Positions 43,539-55,097 of a stretch of DNA of 64,000 bases are shown here, one piece after another. The translations under genes were made by a program, and so were the position numbers. Within the stretch, counting starts at the first letter, position 1, and every line of letters starts with the position of its first letter. The DNA comes from Beaufortia kweichowensis (taxonomy: Eukaryota; Chordata; Actinopteri; Cypriniformes; Gastromyzontidae): contig CM032794.1 of assembly GCA_019155185.1 (NCBI GenBank), positions 18,429,095 through 18,493,094 on the forward strand. The letters are read 5' to 3'. Under the pieces are notes generated by a model that did not search any database, was not told the origin of the DNA, and worked only from the letters and a program-made list of their open reading frames with translations.

Positions 43539-44522
43539 CTAAGAAAAGTCAAAATTAGAAAATTGATATTGTATTAGTAGCTTTATAAGGCAGAAATATC
43601 AGAAAGGTATTTGATATTATATTAACGTGATAGTTGGATATTTGGGCTGAGATACACTTTAAAAGATCTTTTTGATTCTGGATGGTAGGTCACTTTAAAC
43701 ACCAGCTCTTATTTCTAAAAATGTAACACACAAACATTGCTGCAATGGAGCATTGCTATAGTAACTGCCTTAATTTAATTTCCCCATCTACCAAACAGAG
43801 GCCATTCCATCAGTGTGACTCATTCTCATTTACTGTTGCCATGGAGATCTATTACACAGACACACATACTTTCTCTTTTCGAAGCCACTGACACCATCAA
43901 ATGCCATCTAAATCTTAGTCAATTTCATTAAATCAGATAACTGCTGAAGTCAGATGCTAAATCTGAGGATGCAGAAAATTAGCACACAAAATCGCAGACA
44001 CAAATAAGTCCATTGCATTACTTAAGTGGACAACAGGCGATCAGTCAAGGTGGATCACTAAGTTATTCACCTAAAAAATAAACATACAAACAATAACATA
44101 ATGTGTTACACATGACTGGACAGATACACAAAGCATGTATGAACACCAGGGGTAGTTCTGGGGAGGGCCAGTTCCCCCGTGTCAACAAGCTTGGCCCCCT
44201 CTGGCCTCCCCTGAATTTTGAATCGTATCACACCAAGCAAATCGTTTCATATCAGACCAAAACAATGCACACTTTGTCCTGTGGGTGACAGTAATGAAAC
44301 AAAATATGTATGTATATGCGTCATAGTTTACTGATGCAGAAAAGTGCCTATAGATGTTAAAATCTTTATTGATCATTTACACTACAACACACAGTTATTT
44401 GACAAAATAAATAAAACATGAAGTAACATTCATCAGCATTCATATATATACCATATTATGTGGGCCAAACAGAAATTAATTGTATAAAACCTGAATATAT
44501 AGTTATGTAATATATAGTTATG

Positions 44523-44526
<4 letters not shown>
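43539..44526. other. Probable neuroligin intron, no repeat recognised
   Basis: It starts with the exon's acceptor and polypyrimidine tract on the minus strand. The remainder shows no coding motif, and GGGGAGGGCCAGTTCCCCC at 44159-44178 is the only GC-rich patch. Confidence 0.5.

Positions 44527-44574
<48 letters not shown>
44527..44574. repeat. TA dinucleotide array
   Basis: About 24 TA units without interruption. Confidence 0.97.
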
Positions 44575-44577
<3 letters not shown>

Positions 44578-44624
44578 TTGTTAACCAACGTTTCTATAAA
44601 ATTCTAGCTCAGAGCCCTGATCTG

Positions 44625-45465
44625 TTACATTTACATTACATTTAGGCATTTAGCTGACGCTTTTATCCAAAGTGACTTACAAATATTAGGAGACAATAAA
44701 GCGACACATCAAAAGAGGCAACAATAGTAAGAAAAAGTGCTTTTCTAAGTTTACATTGTTTTGCAGTGCTAGATAAGTACCCGTAGAGGAAAGAATGTCA
44801 GGTGTTCGTGGAAGAGGTGTGTTTTTACCTGTTTCTTAAAAAAGGTGAGAGATGTGGCAGATCGGATTGCCTTAGAGAGATTATTCCACAAGCAGGGAAC
44901 AGAGAAGGAGAAAGAACGAGAGAGAGATTTAGTGCCCTTCTGTGAGGGTACCACCAGTAGACATTCGTTCACTGAGCAGGGTTCTGGATTGGTTGTAGAT
45001 GTGTAGAAGAGAGTCAAAGTATGAGGGTGCAGAGTTTGTGACAGTTAAATGTCAGCATTAAGGATTTGAATTTAATGTGGGCAGCAACCGGTAACCAATG
45101 GAGAGAGATGAAGAGAGGTGTGACATGTGCTCTTTTGGGTTCCTGGAAAACAAGTTTTGCTGCTGCATTGTGTATCATCTGGAGTGGTTTGATTGCTTGT
45201 GCAGGAAGACCAGCCAGAAGAGCATTGCAATAGTCCAGTCTAGAGATTACCAGGGATTGAACAAGCAGTTGGGCGGCGTGCTCTGTGAGATATGACCCGA
45301 TCTTCCTGATGTAAAGTGCATATCTGTAAGACTGGATATCCTTGCGATGTGTTTGGTAAAGGACAGCTGGTCATTGAAGATTACACCTAGGTTTCTTACT
45401 GATTTGGATGGTGTAATGGTTGTGTTGCCGAATTGTGAGGTTGTGTTGCATTGTAGGTGAGGCCA
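44625..45465 (-). mobile_element. L2 LINE family D, copy D1 (3' part)
   Basis: On the minus strand the 3' end carries AAGTC(A/G)CTTTGGATAAAAGC and TGTAAA repeats (44625-44680). The C-terminal ORF2 region precedes it, and the copy is 5' truncated at about 45465 in the NLGV region of the RT. It is about 85-90% similar by eye to D2 at 57996-59250. Confidence 0.85.
44769..45400 (-). pseudogene. L2 family D ORF2 C-terminal region
   Basis: The last open part (44769-45017) has VPSQKGTKSLSRSFSFSVPC, LWNNLSKAIRSATSLT and FFKKQVKTHLFHEHL. Upstream in other frames are remnants of LDYCNALLAGLPA and HYHLQWLPVAARIKF-type blocks. Frameshifted, dead. Confidence 0.82.
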
Positions 45466-45514
45466 TTAATATGTATGATCTAATTAACAGTACGTACTGT
45501 GTATTGTCAGTGTT

Positions 45515-45670
45515 TATTCAGTCATTATTCAGGATTTACGTTTATATATTCAGGATTTATAAATACATATTTGGATTTACGTTTATATATTCAGTATTTA
45601 TAAATAAAAATTCAGATTTATAGTTACAGGATTTATAAATATATATTCAGATTTACTTTTATATATTATT
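45515..45670. repeat. AT-rich tandem array, about 30-bp units
   Basis: Five degenerate units of the form TTTATATATTCAGGATTTATAAATA, some alternating CAGGATTTACG and CAGATTTA. Confidence 0.82.
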
Positions 45671-45689
45671 TATATATGATCCTAGGTTT

Positions 45690-47330
45690 TTTGCCCGATT
45701 GAAACCAAACTAACACAGATGAATTCTGTGGAGTTTGAATATCAAGAATTATCAAAAAAAGGAATTTCGATTTAGATCACTGAGGGGCGCCAAAAGGTTG
45801 AAATGTGTGGAGCCTATTAGACTAAAATGGCCATAACTCAAGAACGGCTTGAAACATACTGTATGTGTAGACCATCACTCCAAGGTCATGTTGAAAAAAC
45901 TGTGGCGTTTTAATGACACTAGGTGGTGCTATAACAGTAAAAATGTTAACATTGACTATAACTATGCAATCCTAAGCCCATTTACACACATAACTTTGTC
46001 TGAAATTGTCAAAGATTTCTGAATCCTTGCATACGATACCAAACACGTCAGGTTTGCCCTTGCCATTTGCCCAGTACTGCGTTTTCGTTTTTAAAAAACA
46101 ATGACCTATATCTTTGCAACCATTACTTTGATCAAGACAGGACCACCATAGGAAACACAAAACATTTACTGGGTTACTATATGCAAACATCTACATGTCA
46201 AATACCTCACAGAAAGTGGCCAAATGCCAGAAAAAGTCACTATGGGTCATTTTTTGCTTCTCTGAGTATATATGCTTCTAACTTCCAAACAATTTGAGAT
46301 ATCTTCACTATATTTGATATATTGATTAATGTTCACACTCTGAGTACCCCCCCCCCCCCCAAAAAAAAGAGGTGTGACTGCACCACTCTATGGCCTTATA
46401 ATTAAACATCATGTAAAATTGACTCTCTATACTTTACTGTGGATCTAATTGATTTTAAATTCGACACTGCAGTTTCTACGTGTAATCACTGGGACATCTC
46501 ATGAACTACTTGACTACGCCAATATACATTGTCTCCATTATAACCACCACATAGCAGCAGATCTTCACTCACTGGCTCATTGTAAACAACACATATTTAG
46601 ACGATATTTATTGTCTTATATTGCCACCTACAGTCCAAATAACTTTTAAAACCATTTAATAAACACACTTATTTGTAGTATATTCTCTATACTGGCTGCT
46701 CATAGTATTTTACATCTAGGAATGACATTTTTACAGAATTGTAAAATGTGCTCAAAGGCCTGATCAAGTACTGATTAAAACATGTTAAACTCTGTCATTT
46801 GTAACAGGACCTTTTCTGACCAAATTAACCTCAAAAAATTATTGTCCTTAACAAATTGTCCAAATAACTTGATATTAAAAAAATTACATGTGTGTGCTAT
46901 ATGTGTATATCTCTGTAAGCATGCATGACCATTACTGACCACCCCTGTGATTTGTCTGCATATGGGTGAGTATTATCCATTATGGATGTGTGTTTAATGG
47001 GGCTTTAATTTCTGAAAATGATGTGACCAAATGAACATCAACAGCTAATTCCCCTATTTCCCCCCAATTTGTCATAACGACTTGACTTTCAGGAAATTAC
47101 ACGCATGTCTTATATATGCTTGTTTGTGTCGCAATGGACATCTGCATGAACCACTACTGACCATCCCTGTCTTTTTTATGCATGTGGGTGGCTATCATCC
47201 ATTATGGATGTATAACAGTGCAAGGCCTTCTTGTCTTCTTCATGACAGCAAACATGCCTCACAGGCCTAAAAATGCTCAAATCCTGGGATTGCTGCTTGC
47301 AGCTATATTTATTATTTTATTATTCTGCCC
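45690..47330 (+). mobile_element. Non-coding DNA element of the GCTGCTTGCAGC family, right part
   Basis: The right end at 47160-47330 is nearly the same as 47964-48130, the end of the complete MITE at 47668-48113. The interior holds short non-coding modules such as CACTAGGTGGTGCTATAAC and ATTATGGATGTGTG/ATTATGGATGTATAAC (46980, 47200). A C14A8 run lies at 46347-46368. No left terminus was found, and no transposase is visible. Confidence 0.55.
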
Positions 47331-47466
47331 TAAAACTGGGGCTAGAGCTAGAGCTTTGCATTTGAACCCCGAATAATAAACATCCTAACAATTACAACAG
47401 GGTCTTAGCGCTTCGCTGATTATAATAATAAAACTTACCATTACAATAAGGTTTCAACAAGGTTTG

Positions 47467-47666
47467 GTCAGTTGTAGCCTAGTGGTTAGAGAGTTATACT
47501 TGCAACCAAATGGTTGCCGGTTCGATTACCAGTACCAGCAGGAAACAACTGAGATGCCCTTGAGCAAGACCTTACCCCTTATCACTCCGAGTGTGCCACT
47601 GGTGAACTTGTAAGTCGCTTTGGATAAAAGTGTCTGCTAAATGAATAAATGTAAATGTGAAATGTA
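47467..47666 (+). mobile_element. tRNA-derived SINE with L2-type tail, copy 2
   Basis: Same design as copy 1 on the plus strand: A box TAGCCTAGTGG, B box GGTTCGATTAC (one mismatch), CTTGAGCAAGACC, AAGTCGCTTTGGATAAAAGT and an ATGTAAATGTGAAATGTA tail. It is inserted between two members of the GCTGCTTGCAGC family. Confidence 0.9.
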
Positions 47667-47667
47667 C

Positions 47668-48113
47668 ATATAGCTGCAAGCAGCGGTTGTCGAGATTTGA
47701 GTGGTTTTAGACCTTTAGAACAGCCTATCCATTGCGGCATAGGCTAACATTTAGGGCTTTATATACTGTCTTCTGTATTTATTGTTTGTAGCTTACCACA
47801 TTTGCCTGTTAACTTGCATTTTGTGTTCTGTGCTTACTAAACAACTTTGGTAAGTCAAAACCCATCAACAAATGTGGTGAGTAATGGCATCATCTCCCAG
47901 TATTGTTACATGCACTGTTTGTCACATGTTTAGCTTAGCTTTCTCTGTCAGCAGCGAGGGGTACTGACCATCCCTGTCTTTTTTATGCATGTGGGTGGCT
48001 ATCATCCATTATGGATGTATTACGGTGCAAAGCTTGCACCTTCTCCATGACAGCAAACATGCCTTACAGGCCTAAAAACGCTCAAATCCTGGGATTGCTG
48101 CTTGCAGCTATAT
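47668..48113. mobile_element. Complete MITE, 446 bp, ATATAGCTGCAAGCAGC ends
   Basis: The 17-bp left end ATATAGCTGCAAGCAGC is the exact inverse of the right end GCTGCTTGCAGCTATAT. The interior has no open frame of note. It is followed after a gap by another left end at 48484, and preceded by another right end at 47298-47316. Superfamily unknown; target duplication not clear (GTAC before, TTAT after). Confidence 0.75.
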
Positions 48114-48239
48114 TTATTATTCTGCCCTAAAACCGCTAGAAAGTTTGAGCTAGTTGATAGGTCATGTATGGTTCTATGGGCTGCCATAGACTTTATTGGC
48201 AGAAGAAGGAGAAGAAAACTAACAATTACAATCATTAAT

Positions 48240-48482
48240 AATTGTACACTAATAATAATAATAATAAAAAACATCCTAACAAATACAATTGGCTTTCAGC
48301 GATTCACGCTTAAACCCCTAATAATAAAAATGCCAACAAATGCAATAGGGTTTCAGCGCTTCACACTTGAACCCCTTATAATAAACATCCTAACAATTAC
48401 AATAGGGATTCAGTGCATCGCTGATTATAATAATAAAACATATAATTACAATAAGGTTTCAGCTCTTCGGGCTTGAACCCCT
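48240..48482. repeat. Tandem array, four units of about 60 bp
   Basis: Units follow AATAATAAACATCCTAACAA, then TTACAATAGG(G)TTTCAGCGCT and TCGC(A/G)CTTGAACCCCT. A single related unit lies at 47370-47465. The array sits between the MITE at 47668 and the next left terminus at 48484, as though it belongs to the family. Confidence 0.82.
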
Positions 48483-48483
48483 A

Positions 48484-48587
48484 AATATAGCTGCAAGCAG
48501 TTTTGAGTGGTTTTAGACCTTTAGAACAGCTTATCCATTGCGGCATAGGCTAACATTTAGGGCTTTATAGACTGTCTTCTGTATTTC
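48484..48587. mobile_element. Second left end of the same MITE family, truncated by LINE B3
   Basis: ATATAGCTGCAAGCAG followed by TTGAGTGGTTTTAGACCTTT and CATTGCGGCATAGGCTAAC copies 47668-47780. It stops at about 48587 where LINE sequence begins. Confidence 0.78.
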
Positions 48588-48599
48588 ACTTGGTGAAAT

Positions 48600-48830
48600 G
48601 CCTACCAAGAAATATGCTGAAAGTGCCCTAGTTATTGGAGATTTTATTGTACGGAACGTAAAAATAGAGGCAATAGCCACCATAGTCCAATGTTTATCGG
48701 GAGCCAGAGTGCCTGACATCAAAGCAAATTTAAACGTGCTGGCTAAATTTACGTGCTAAACGACGGCACGAATGACGTTCGACTCTGTCAATCGGAGATC
48801 ACAAAAAATAACATTAAAGACTAACTGGGG
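48600..48830 (+). pseudogene. LINE ORF1 esterase remnant
   Basis: It encodes ESALVIGDFIVRNVKIEA, CLSGARVPDIKANLNVLA, and after a deletion GTNDVRLCQSEIT. The block III GTND motif is intact here but the block I Ser is Phe, exactly as in B1 (14859-15242). Short deletions destroy the frame. Confidence 0.78.
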
Positions 48831-49007
48831 CCCAGGTCAGGGAGCAGACAGACTGGCTTAACCAATCGTCTGCCAGCCATCACATGTCACATAACACAGA
48901 TCATTTACAGCACATAGAAATTCTGTCTTCTAAATATCACAATGTAGAGACTGTGTCTGTCCCCCGGACTAGCAATTACAAAAAACTGTGCAAACCTTGC
49001 AAGAGGT

Positions 49008-49740
49008 TTGAATTTAATAAATGTTCAACAAATAAAAAACAGAAAAAATCGAGATAAACAATTAATATGCCTTGGCATGCTAAATATTAGATCACTCACT
49101 AATAAAGCACTTTTTGTTAATGATATGATCACAGATCGTAAATTAGATGTGCTTTATCTAACAGAGGCATGGCTGAAACCAGATGATTATATCACTTTAA
49201 ATGAGTCTATTCCCCAAGACTACTGTTATAAACATGAGGGGGAGTTGCTGCACTCTACAGTAATAACTTTAGCATTACTCAGAAGTCTAATTTTAAATAA
49301 AACACCTTTAAAACAATGGAATGTAAATGATAAAACATTCTTCAACTTTCTTCTGACTACTGTATATAGGCCACCAGGGCACCACAAAGACTTTATTAAA
49401 GAATTTGGTGACTTTATAATAGAACTAGTTTTAGATATCTAGATTTTCTGTACTAGATTTTAATATCCATGTAGATAATGACTCTGACGATTTGGGACTG
49501 TCTTTTAAAGACATTCTCAACTCTGTAGGTGTTAGACAACATGTCTCAAGATCCACTTACTGTCGTAATCACACTTTAGATCTAATAGTGTCATATGGTA
49601 TAAATGTGGACAATGTTAAAATTTATCAGCAAAGCGAAGACATTTCAGATCACTATTTAGTATCTTGTACGCTTCATTTGCTTATAGTTACTCTGCGTTA
49701 TAAATACAGTAGAACAATAACTACTAGTACCAAAGACTAA
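49008..49740 (+). pseudogene. LINE B endonuclease
   Basis: Two open pieces: 49008-49442 (CLGMLNIRSLTNKALFVND, LDVLYLTEAWLKPDDYITLN, TTVYRPPGHHKDFIKEF) and 49492-49740 (FKDILNSVGVRQHVSRSTYC, HTLDLIVSYGIN, DISDHYLVSCTLHL). The catalytic Glu is in a TEAW rather than TETW setting, and the SDH motif near the end is present. About 180 bp between KHEGELL and the LRS stretch are deleted, and a stop separates the two pieces. Confidence 0.85.
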
Positions 49741-49783
49741 TTTCTCAGTAATCTGACTGAATTACCTTAGTTGCATAGCATAT

Positions 49784-50260
49784 ATGATAACTTGGAAGAT
49801 CTTGATTATATTACAGAAAATATTAACTCTGTCTTTTCCAAAACACAAAATATGGTTGCTTTCCCTGTGCTTAAAGAAAATTAAAGATACAAGTCCAACT
49901 CTGTGGTATAATCAGAACACGCATGCACTAAAAAGAGCTGCCCGTAAAATGAAGCGCAGCTTTAAGAAAACAAAACTAGAGGTATTCCGCTTAGCTTGGA
50001 AGGATAGTGTCTCAAAGTTCAGCAAAGCATTAAAAAACTCTAGATCTGTCTACTTTGCTTCATTTATAGAAGAAAATCAACACAACACAAAATTTTTATT
50101 TAACACAGTGGCTAACTTAAAAAATGAATCGTCACCATCCTCAGACGCTGGCTATCAGCATAGTAGTGATGAATTTATGAATTTCTTTACAAATAAAATT
50201 GATAATATTAGAGAAAAAATTATAACTATGCAACCAGAAGCTATATTCAAAGGAAGTTTG
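49784..50260 (+). pseudogene. LINE B linker region
   Basis: It encodes LKKIKDTSPTLWYNQNTHAL, KRAARKMKRSFKKTKLEVF, RLAWKDSVSKFSKALKNSRS and FLFNTVANLKNESS, the counterpart of the A-family linker at about half identity by eye. It ends without the RT. Confidence 0.83.
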
Positions 50261-50344
50261 GAGCTCCGCCTATCTGATACTAAATCTACTTTGCTATTTA
50301 CTCTATTTTCATTTGCTATTTGCTATTTACTCTATTTTCATATT

Positions 50345-50555
50345 GTCAATATGTGAAGTGTGTGAAGTTGCAAAAACTTTGTCAGACACCGTAATATGCT
50401 CTGGTCTCCTACCCGCTTACCGGGGTGATGAGACCTACAGTAGACTACTGTCACTGCATGACTGGATGTCTAAGTGGTGCCCGGAAAACAATATAGGCTA
50501 TATAGACAACTGGAAATATTTCTGAAGGAGACCTGACCTGTTAAAGAGAGATGGC
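50345..50555 (+). pseudogene. LINE ORF1 esterase, C-terminal part
   Basis: It encodes EVAKTLSDTVICSGLLPAYR, LLSLHDWMSKWCPENNIGYI and DNWKYF, then in-frame stop, RRPDLLKRDGLG. The DGLH block with the catalytic His is cut off at DGL, where the sequence jumps to the endonuclease (DALCLTETWL). Confidence 0.78.
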
Positions 50556-51065
50556 CTTGGACGCGCTGTGCCTGACAGAAACATGGCTTAAACATGGCTT
50601 AAAACAGATGATTTTACCAGTCTGAACAAATCTACTCCACAAGACTTTTACTATAAGCACGAGCCTCGTCTGAAAGGTAGAGGTGGCGGTATTGCTACAA
50701 TCTATAGCAACCTATTCTGCGTTAATCTTAAATCTAGAAAATTTAACTCATTTGAAATAATGGTGCTAAATATGTCACTTCCAACGGTTGCAACAAACAT
50801 TTGCCCTTCATAATGGCTACTATTTACAGACCACCGGGTCATCATGCAGACTTCCTTAAAGAATTTGCAGATTTTCTGTCAGAATTAGTAGTCACTGTAG
50901 ATAGAGCCTTAATCGTTGGTGACTTTAACATACACACTGATAATCCAAAAGGACATCCTGGACTCGCTTGGTGTTAGCCAAAAGGGGTCAGGTCCCACAC
51001 ATAAATGTAAGCACACTTTAGACATAATTCTATCATTTGGACTAAACATAAACAACATAGAAATA
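50556..51065 (+). pseudogene. L2 family A endonuclease
   Basis: In broken frames: DALCLTETWLKHGLKTDDF (with a 4-codon duplication of KHGL compared with A1), FYYKHEPRLKGRGGGIATIY, KFNSFEIMVLNMSLP, ATIYRPPGHHADFLKEFADF and GDFNIHTDNP, which includes the catalytic GDFN motif. The part after it lacks a few codons. The N-terminal LNIRSLSNK motif is deleted. Confidence 0.85.
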
Positions 51066-51070
51066 TTACC

Positions 51071-51650
51071 GTGATGCTAAATAATAGTGATGCTATTTCA
51101 GATCACTGCCTCATAACCTACACTGTACTTTTAGATAAGCCCCCTCGTCCTGCACATCGGTTTAGATCAAGCAGATCAATCATCTCTACCACTAAAGATA
51201 GTTTTATTAGCAATCTTCCGAATCTATATCAAACCCATAATACAATCAACAAAAATGAAGATCTTGATGTTGTAACAGAAACATTAAACAAAGCCTTTTC
51301 AGGTACGTTAGAAGTTGTCGCATCTATTAGATTAAAAAGAATAAAAGAAAGAACGCCAGCACCATGGTATAATAACCACACCTCAGCCCTAAAAAAAGCA
51401 ACTAAAAAAATGGAACGTAGATGGAGGACTACGAACCTAGAAGTATGGCGTGATGCATGGAAAGAGAGCACCAACAAGTACAAGCAGGCTCTAAAAACCA
51501 CCAAATCCTCCTATTTTAGCAAGCTGATCACAGAAAATCAAAATAACCTGCGATTTCTCTTTAATACAGTCGCAAAACTGACTGAAAACAAATCATTTAC
51601 AGAAAAAGATGCTAAACTACAGCACGATAGTAATACTTTATGAAATTTTT
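51071..51650 (+). pseudogene. L2 family A end of endonuclease and linker
   Basis: A 190-codon open stretch: DAISDHCLITYTVLLDKPPR, then RIKERTPAPWYNNHTSALKK, RRWRTTNLEVWRDAWKESTN and FLFNTVAKLTENKSF. One base lost at about 51640 shifts the frame into FFDDKIEQIRDNIASTQ, which goes on to 51858. Confidence 0.87.
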
Positions 51651-53324
51651 TGATGATAAAATCGAGCAGATTAGGGACAATATTGCATCTACACAGCCAG
51701 CCACCTCTATATCCCATAGTATCCCGTCCCACATCATGCCATTAGTACAACTAGAATCTTTTAATGCTATTAAAATCGATGAGCTCACAAAAATAATAAT
51801 TTCATCAAAATCATCATCCTGTATATTACATCCCGTCCCCACAAAATTACTAAAATAAGTTTTTCCTGCAGTTTCGGAACCATTGCTCAATATTATTAAT
51901 TCATCCTTAGAATTAGGCTATGTTCCGGCAGCCTTCAAAATGGCAGTCATTAGGCCTCTCATAAAAAAACCTAATCTCGACCGGGGAGACCTATCCAACT
52001 TTAGACCAATCTCTAATCTCCCTTTTTTTATCAAAAATACTGGAAAAGGTTGTGTCCAAACAATTACAGACATTCCTAGCCAAAAATAGTATTTATGAAA
52101 AATTTCAATCAGGATTCAGGCCCCACCACAGCACAGAAACAGCCATGCTCAGAGTGACAAATGACCTCCTTCTAGCATCAGATCGCGGCAAAACCTCTCT
52201 TCTTATATCACTCGACCTCAGTGCAGCTTTTGATACAATAGATCATACAATCCTACTCGATAGACTGGAAAACCTTGTTGGCATTAATGGTCAAGCCTTA
52301 GCCTGGTTCAAATCTTATTTAACCGATCATTACCACTTTGTCTATGTTAACGAGGAAAAATCTTATTACTCTCAGGTAAAATACGGCGTACCACAGGGAT
52401 CAGTTCTTGCTCCTATTGTCTTCGCACTATATATTCCCCTCAGAGATATTATTAAGAAACATGACATCAACTTCCACTGCTACGCTGACGATACCCAGCT
52501 CTATATTTCCTCAAAACCTGACAAAACCCACTTTTTTTCTAGGTTAATAGACTGTATCAGCGATATTAGAAAATGGATGGCAAACAACTTCCTTCTACTT
52601 AACTCCAACAAGACAGAGGTTTTGATTATTGAACCTAACAGCTCCAAACATGGCACGATAGTCCACAACACCTCTATAGAAGGTTGCACCATTGTCCCAT
52701 CTTCCGCAGTCAAGAACCTAGGTGTGATTCTAGATAAGAACCTGTCTTTCGATGGTCACATTTCCAATGTATGTCGAACCGCATTTTTTCACCTTAGAAA
52801 TATTTCAAAGATGTGCCACATGCTGTCTGTCTCGGATATAGAGAAGCTAATCCACGCATTTATGACCTCCAGAATCGACTACTGTAACTCATTACTGGGG
52901 GGGTGTCATGCAAAGCAAATAAAAAAGCTTCAGCTGGTTCAAAATGCAGCTGCTGGAGTTCTTACTAGATCAAAAAAGTATGACCACATTAGTCCACTCC
53001 TAGCAACACTGCACTGGCTACCTGTAAAGTATCGCATACATTTCAAAATATTGTTAATTAAATACAAAGCCCTAAATGGCTTAGCACCTTTATACCTCCA
53101 TGAACTACTATCAGCATACAATCCATCGCGGGCATTGCGCTCACAAAATGGCGGGCTGTTAATAGTTCCAAGAATATCAAAAAAAATCTAAAGGTGGAAG
53201 ATCCTTCTCCTACTTAGCACCAAAACTATGGAATGACCTTCCCAGTAAAGTCCGGGACTCAGACACACTCGAACAGTTTAAAACTAAATTAAAGACTTAT
53301 CTCTTTAGCCTCGCATTCACATAA
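51640..53324 (+). pseudogene. L2 family A reverse transcriptase and C-terminal region
   Basis: Pieces 51640-51858, 51883-52089 and 52052-53191 together cover the RT: SLELGYVPAAFKMAVIRPLI, NLDRGDLSNFRPISNLPF, SGFRPHHSTETAMLRVTNDL, SLDLSAAFDTIDH (motif A), GVPQGSVLAPIVFAL (motif B), CYADDTQLYISS (motif C), LGVILDKNLSFDGH, MTSRIDYCNSLLGGC, LATLHWLPVKYRIHFK. A shift in an A-run near 53183 separates the last block (SYLAPKLWNDLPSKV), which ends at the stop at 53324. One extra T at 52022-52030 and a stop at 51856 break the start. All catalytic residues of the RT are present. Confidence 0.92.
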
Positions 53325-54067
53325 TCTCAGATCCAACTCTCTAAGGCTGCAATAGTTAACTCAACCGGAACCGGGCACACATACATATTACTTACTGCAT
53401 GTGATATCGCATATAACTGCTTACACTTACATATGAACGGCCGCTACGCTAATGTTAGTCTGTTTTCTCTCTCTATCCCCCTCTCCTTTTCCGAGGTATC
53501 CCGAGGAGAGGAGGAATGAGTTCCAGCTGGCACAACACTGCCCCACCTGATGCCCATCCTGGAGCTGCTAAATGACGACTACCCAGGACAACCTCCTTGC
53601 ACCCTGCTAAATTAAAATCTACCACATTATACTTAACATATAACATTTTTATTCACTCTCTTAAAGTACATTTTCTGTATCGTATTATGTCTGTATCTGT
53701 ATCCTGTAAACTGCATAGCAAGTTATAGATGCGATCAATGGCAATTTGTGTCCTCTAGTTCGGATTGCACATGCTACGAATTGCAACTATAACACGTCAT
53801 GTCAGAGTTTTTTTTCTCTCTTAAAGAGTTTTTTTTTAATCCCTGACCACTGACTGCTATCTGTTAGTACATGTAAAGCTGCTTTGATACAATGACCTTT
53901 GTGAAAAAGCGCTATACAAATAAAATTGAATTGAATTGAATTGAATATTCCCAGAACAGACAAAACATTCCAGCTCTCCCACTCAGCAACTGCAATTATT
54001 CTCAACCATAGAAAAGGATGAACTGTAAAAGGATGTTTAAGATAATTAAATCATCTAAATCAGCAAC

Positions 54068-54616
54068 GTGCATACTAGATCCAATGATGCAGCATCTAAA
54101 ATAATAGACCCTAAGCTTAGTATTATAAATTCATTTCTAACATCAGGATATGTCCCTAAAACCTATAAGGTGGTTATTGTGCCTACTATTAAAAAACCAC
54201 AACTTGATCCTAAACTTCAGACCTATATCGAATCTACCTTTCATTTCTAAAATACTTGAAAAGGTTGTTTCATCACGGCTATGCTCTTGTCATCTGATCG
54301 TTACTTGTATTGTTAGATCTTAGCGCTGCATTTGACACCATTGATCATAGCATACTTTTAAATAGACTTAAAACTTATGTCGGCATTAGTGGAATCTCAT
54401 TAGAATGGTTTAAATCATACTTATCTGACCATTTCAATATGTAGCAATAAACAACGAGAAATATTACAGATCACAAGTCCAGTAAGGAGTACAACAGGGA
54501 TCAGTTCTAGGACCTCTACTCTTTACCCTGTACATGTTACCCTTAGGAGCTATAATTAAGAAACATGGAGTTAATTTTCACTGCTATGCTGATGATACTC
54601 AACTCTATATCTCTCT
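54068..54616 (+). pseudogene. L2 RT, part before the E insertion
   Basis: It encodes SIINSFLTSGYVPKTYKVVI, VPTIKKPQLDP, then LLDLSAAFDTIDHSILL (motif A), GISLEWFKSYLSDHF, a frameshifted QQGSVLGPLLFTLYM (motif B, reading GTTGGGATCAGTT-type), and HCYADDTQLYISL (motif C) at 54577-54616. Stops and shifts are frequent. Confidence 0.82.
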
Positions 54617-54927
54617 GAGGTGTAGAGACTTGGCCGGGCCAAATGTTGGATTTCTTTAAGGGATCATAAAATTAGACACAAACTGTTAATCCATGGGGAC
54701 ACAACAGATTCCCTTTTGGCTCCAGAAAGTCTGGGTTAAGTGATAACCTGCCGGTTGTTACTTAACTCAGTAGGACAGTTATGGCACCTCTCTGGCCTCC
54801 CCCAGAGAGAGTGACCCCCAGCTCAACTCCCTGAGATTCTCCAGAGATTTGCAAAGAGGACTAGAGAAGAACATTCCAAACACATCAAAGAGACTCTCTA
54901 GAATGAGCAAGAATAAACTGTTCAATT

Positions 54928-54930
<3 letters not shown>

Positions 54931-54966
<36 letters not shown>

Positions 54967-54985
54967 ATATATATATATGTATATG

Positions 54986-55024
<39 letters not shown>

Positions 55025-55035
55025 GTATGTATATA

Positions 55036-55071
<36 letters not shown>

Positions 55072-55097
55072 TATATATATATATATATACATATATA
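54931..55097. repeat. TA / GTAT array at the left of element G
   Basis: Alternating TA runs and GTAT units, continued at 56889-56968 on the other side of the nested element; together they are the E family's dinucleotide array. Confidence 0.95.

Larger units (their letters stand above)
48588..50340 (+). mobile_element. LINE copy B3 with esterase-type ORF1
   Basis: A B-family LINE with remnants of ORF1 (48600-48830), the ORF1 C-terminal leader (48840-49000), endonuclease (49050-49740) and linker (49784-50260). It breaks off at about 50260 before the RT; a local duplication of TTTGCTATTTACTCTATTTT marks the join with the next LINE. Confidence 0.83.
50345..53946 (+). mobile_element. L2 LINE copy A4, the most complete A copy
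   Basis: It runs from the C-terminal part of an esterase-type ORF1 (50345-50555) through endonuclease (50556-51065), linker (51071-51650), RT (51883-52810) and C-terminal region (to 53324), then a 620-bp 3' UTR ending in ATACAAATAAAATTGAATTG repeats at 53946. The junction between ORF1 and endonuclease is a deletion. It shows that family A, like B, carries an esterase ORF1. Confidence 0.9.

Noticed and set aside
46347..46368. C14A8 run as a structural or regulatory signal
   Set aside because: Probably a homopolymer expansion or base-calling artefact; no partner sequence.
48240..48482. CRISPR-like array of four 60-bp units
   Set aside because: Units are contiguous without unique spacers and the genome is eukaryotic.
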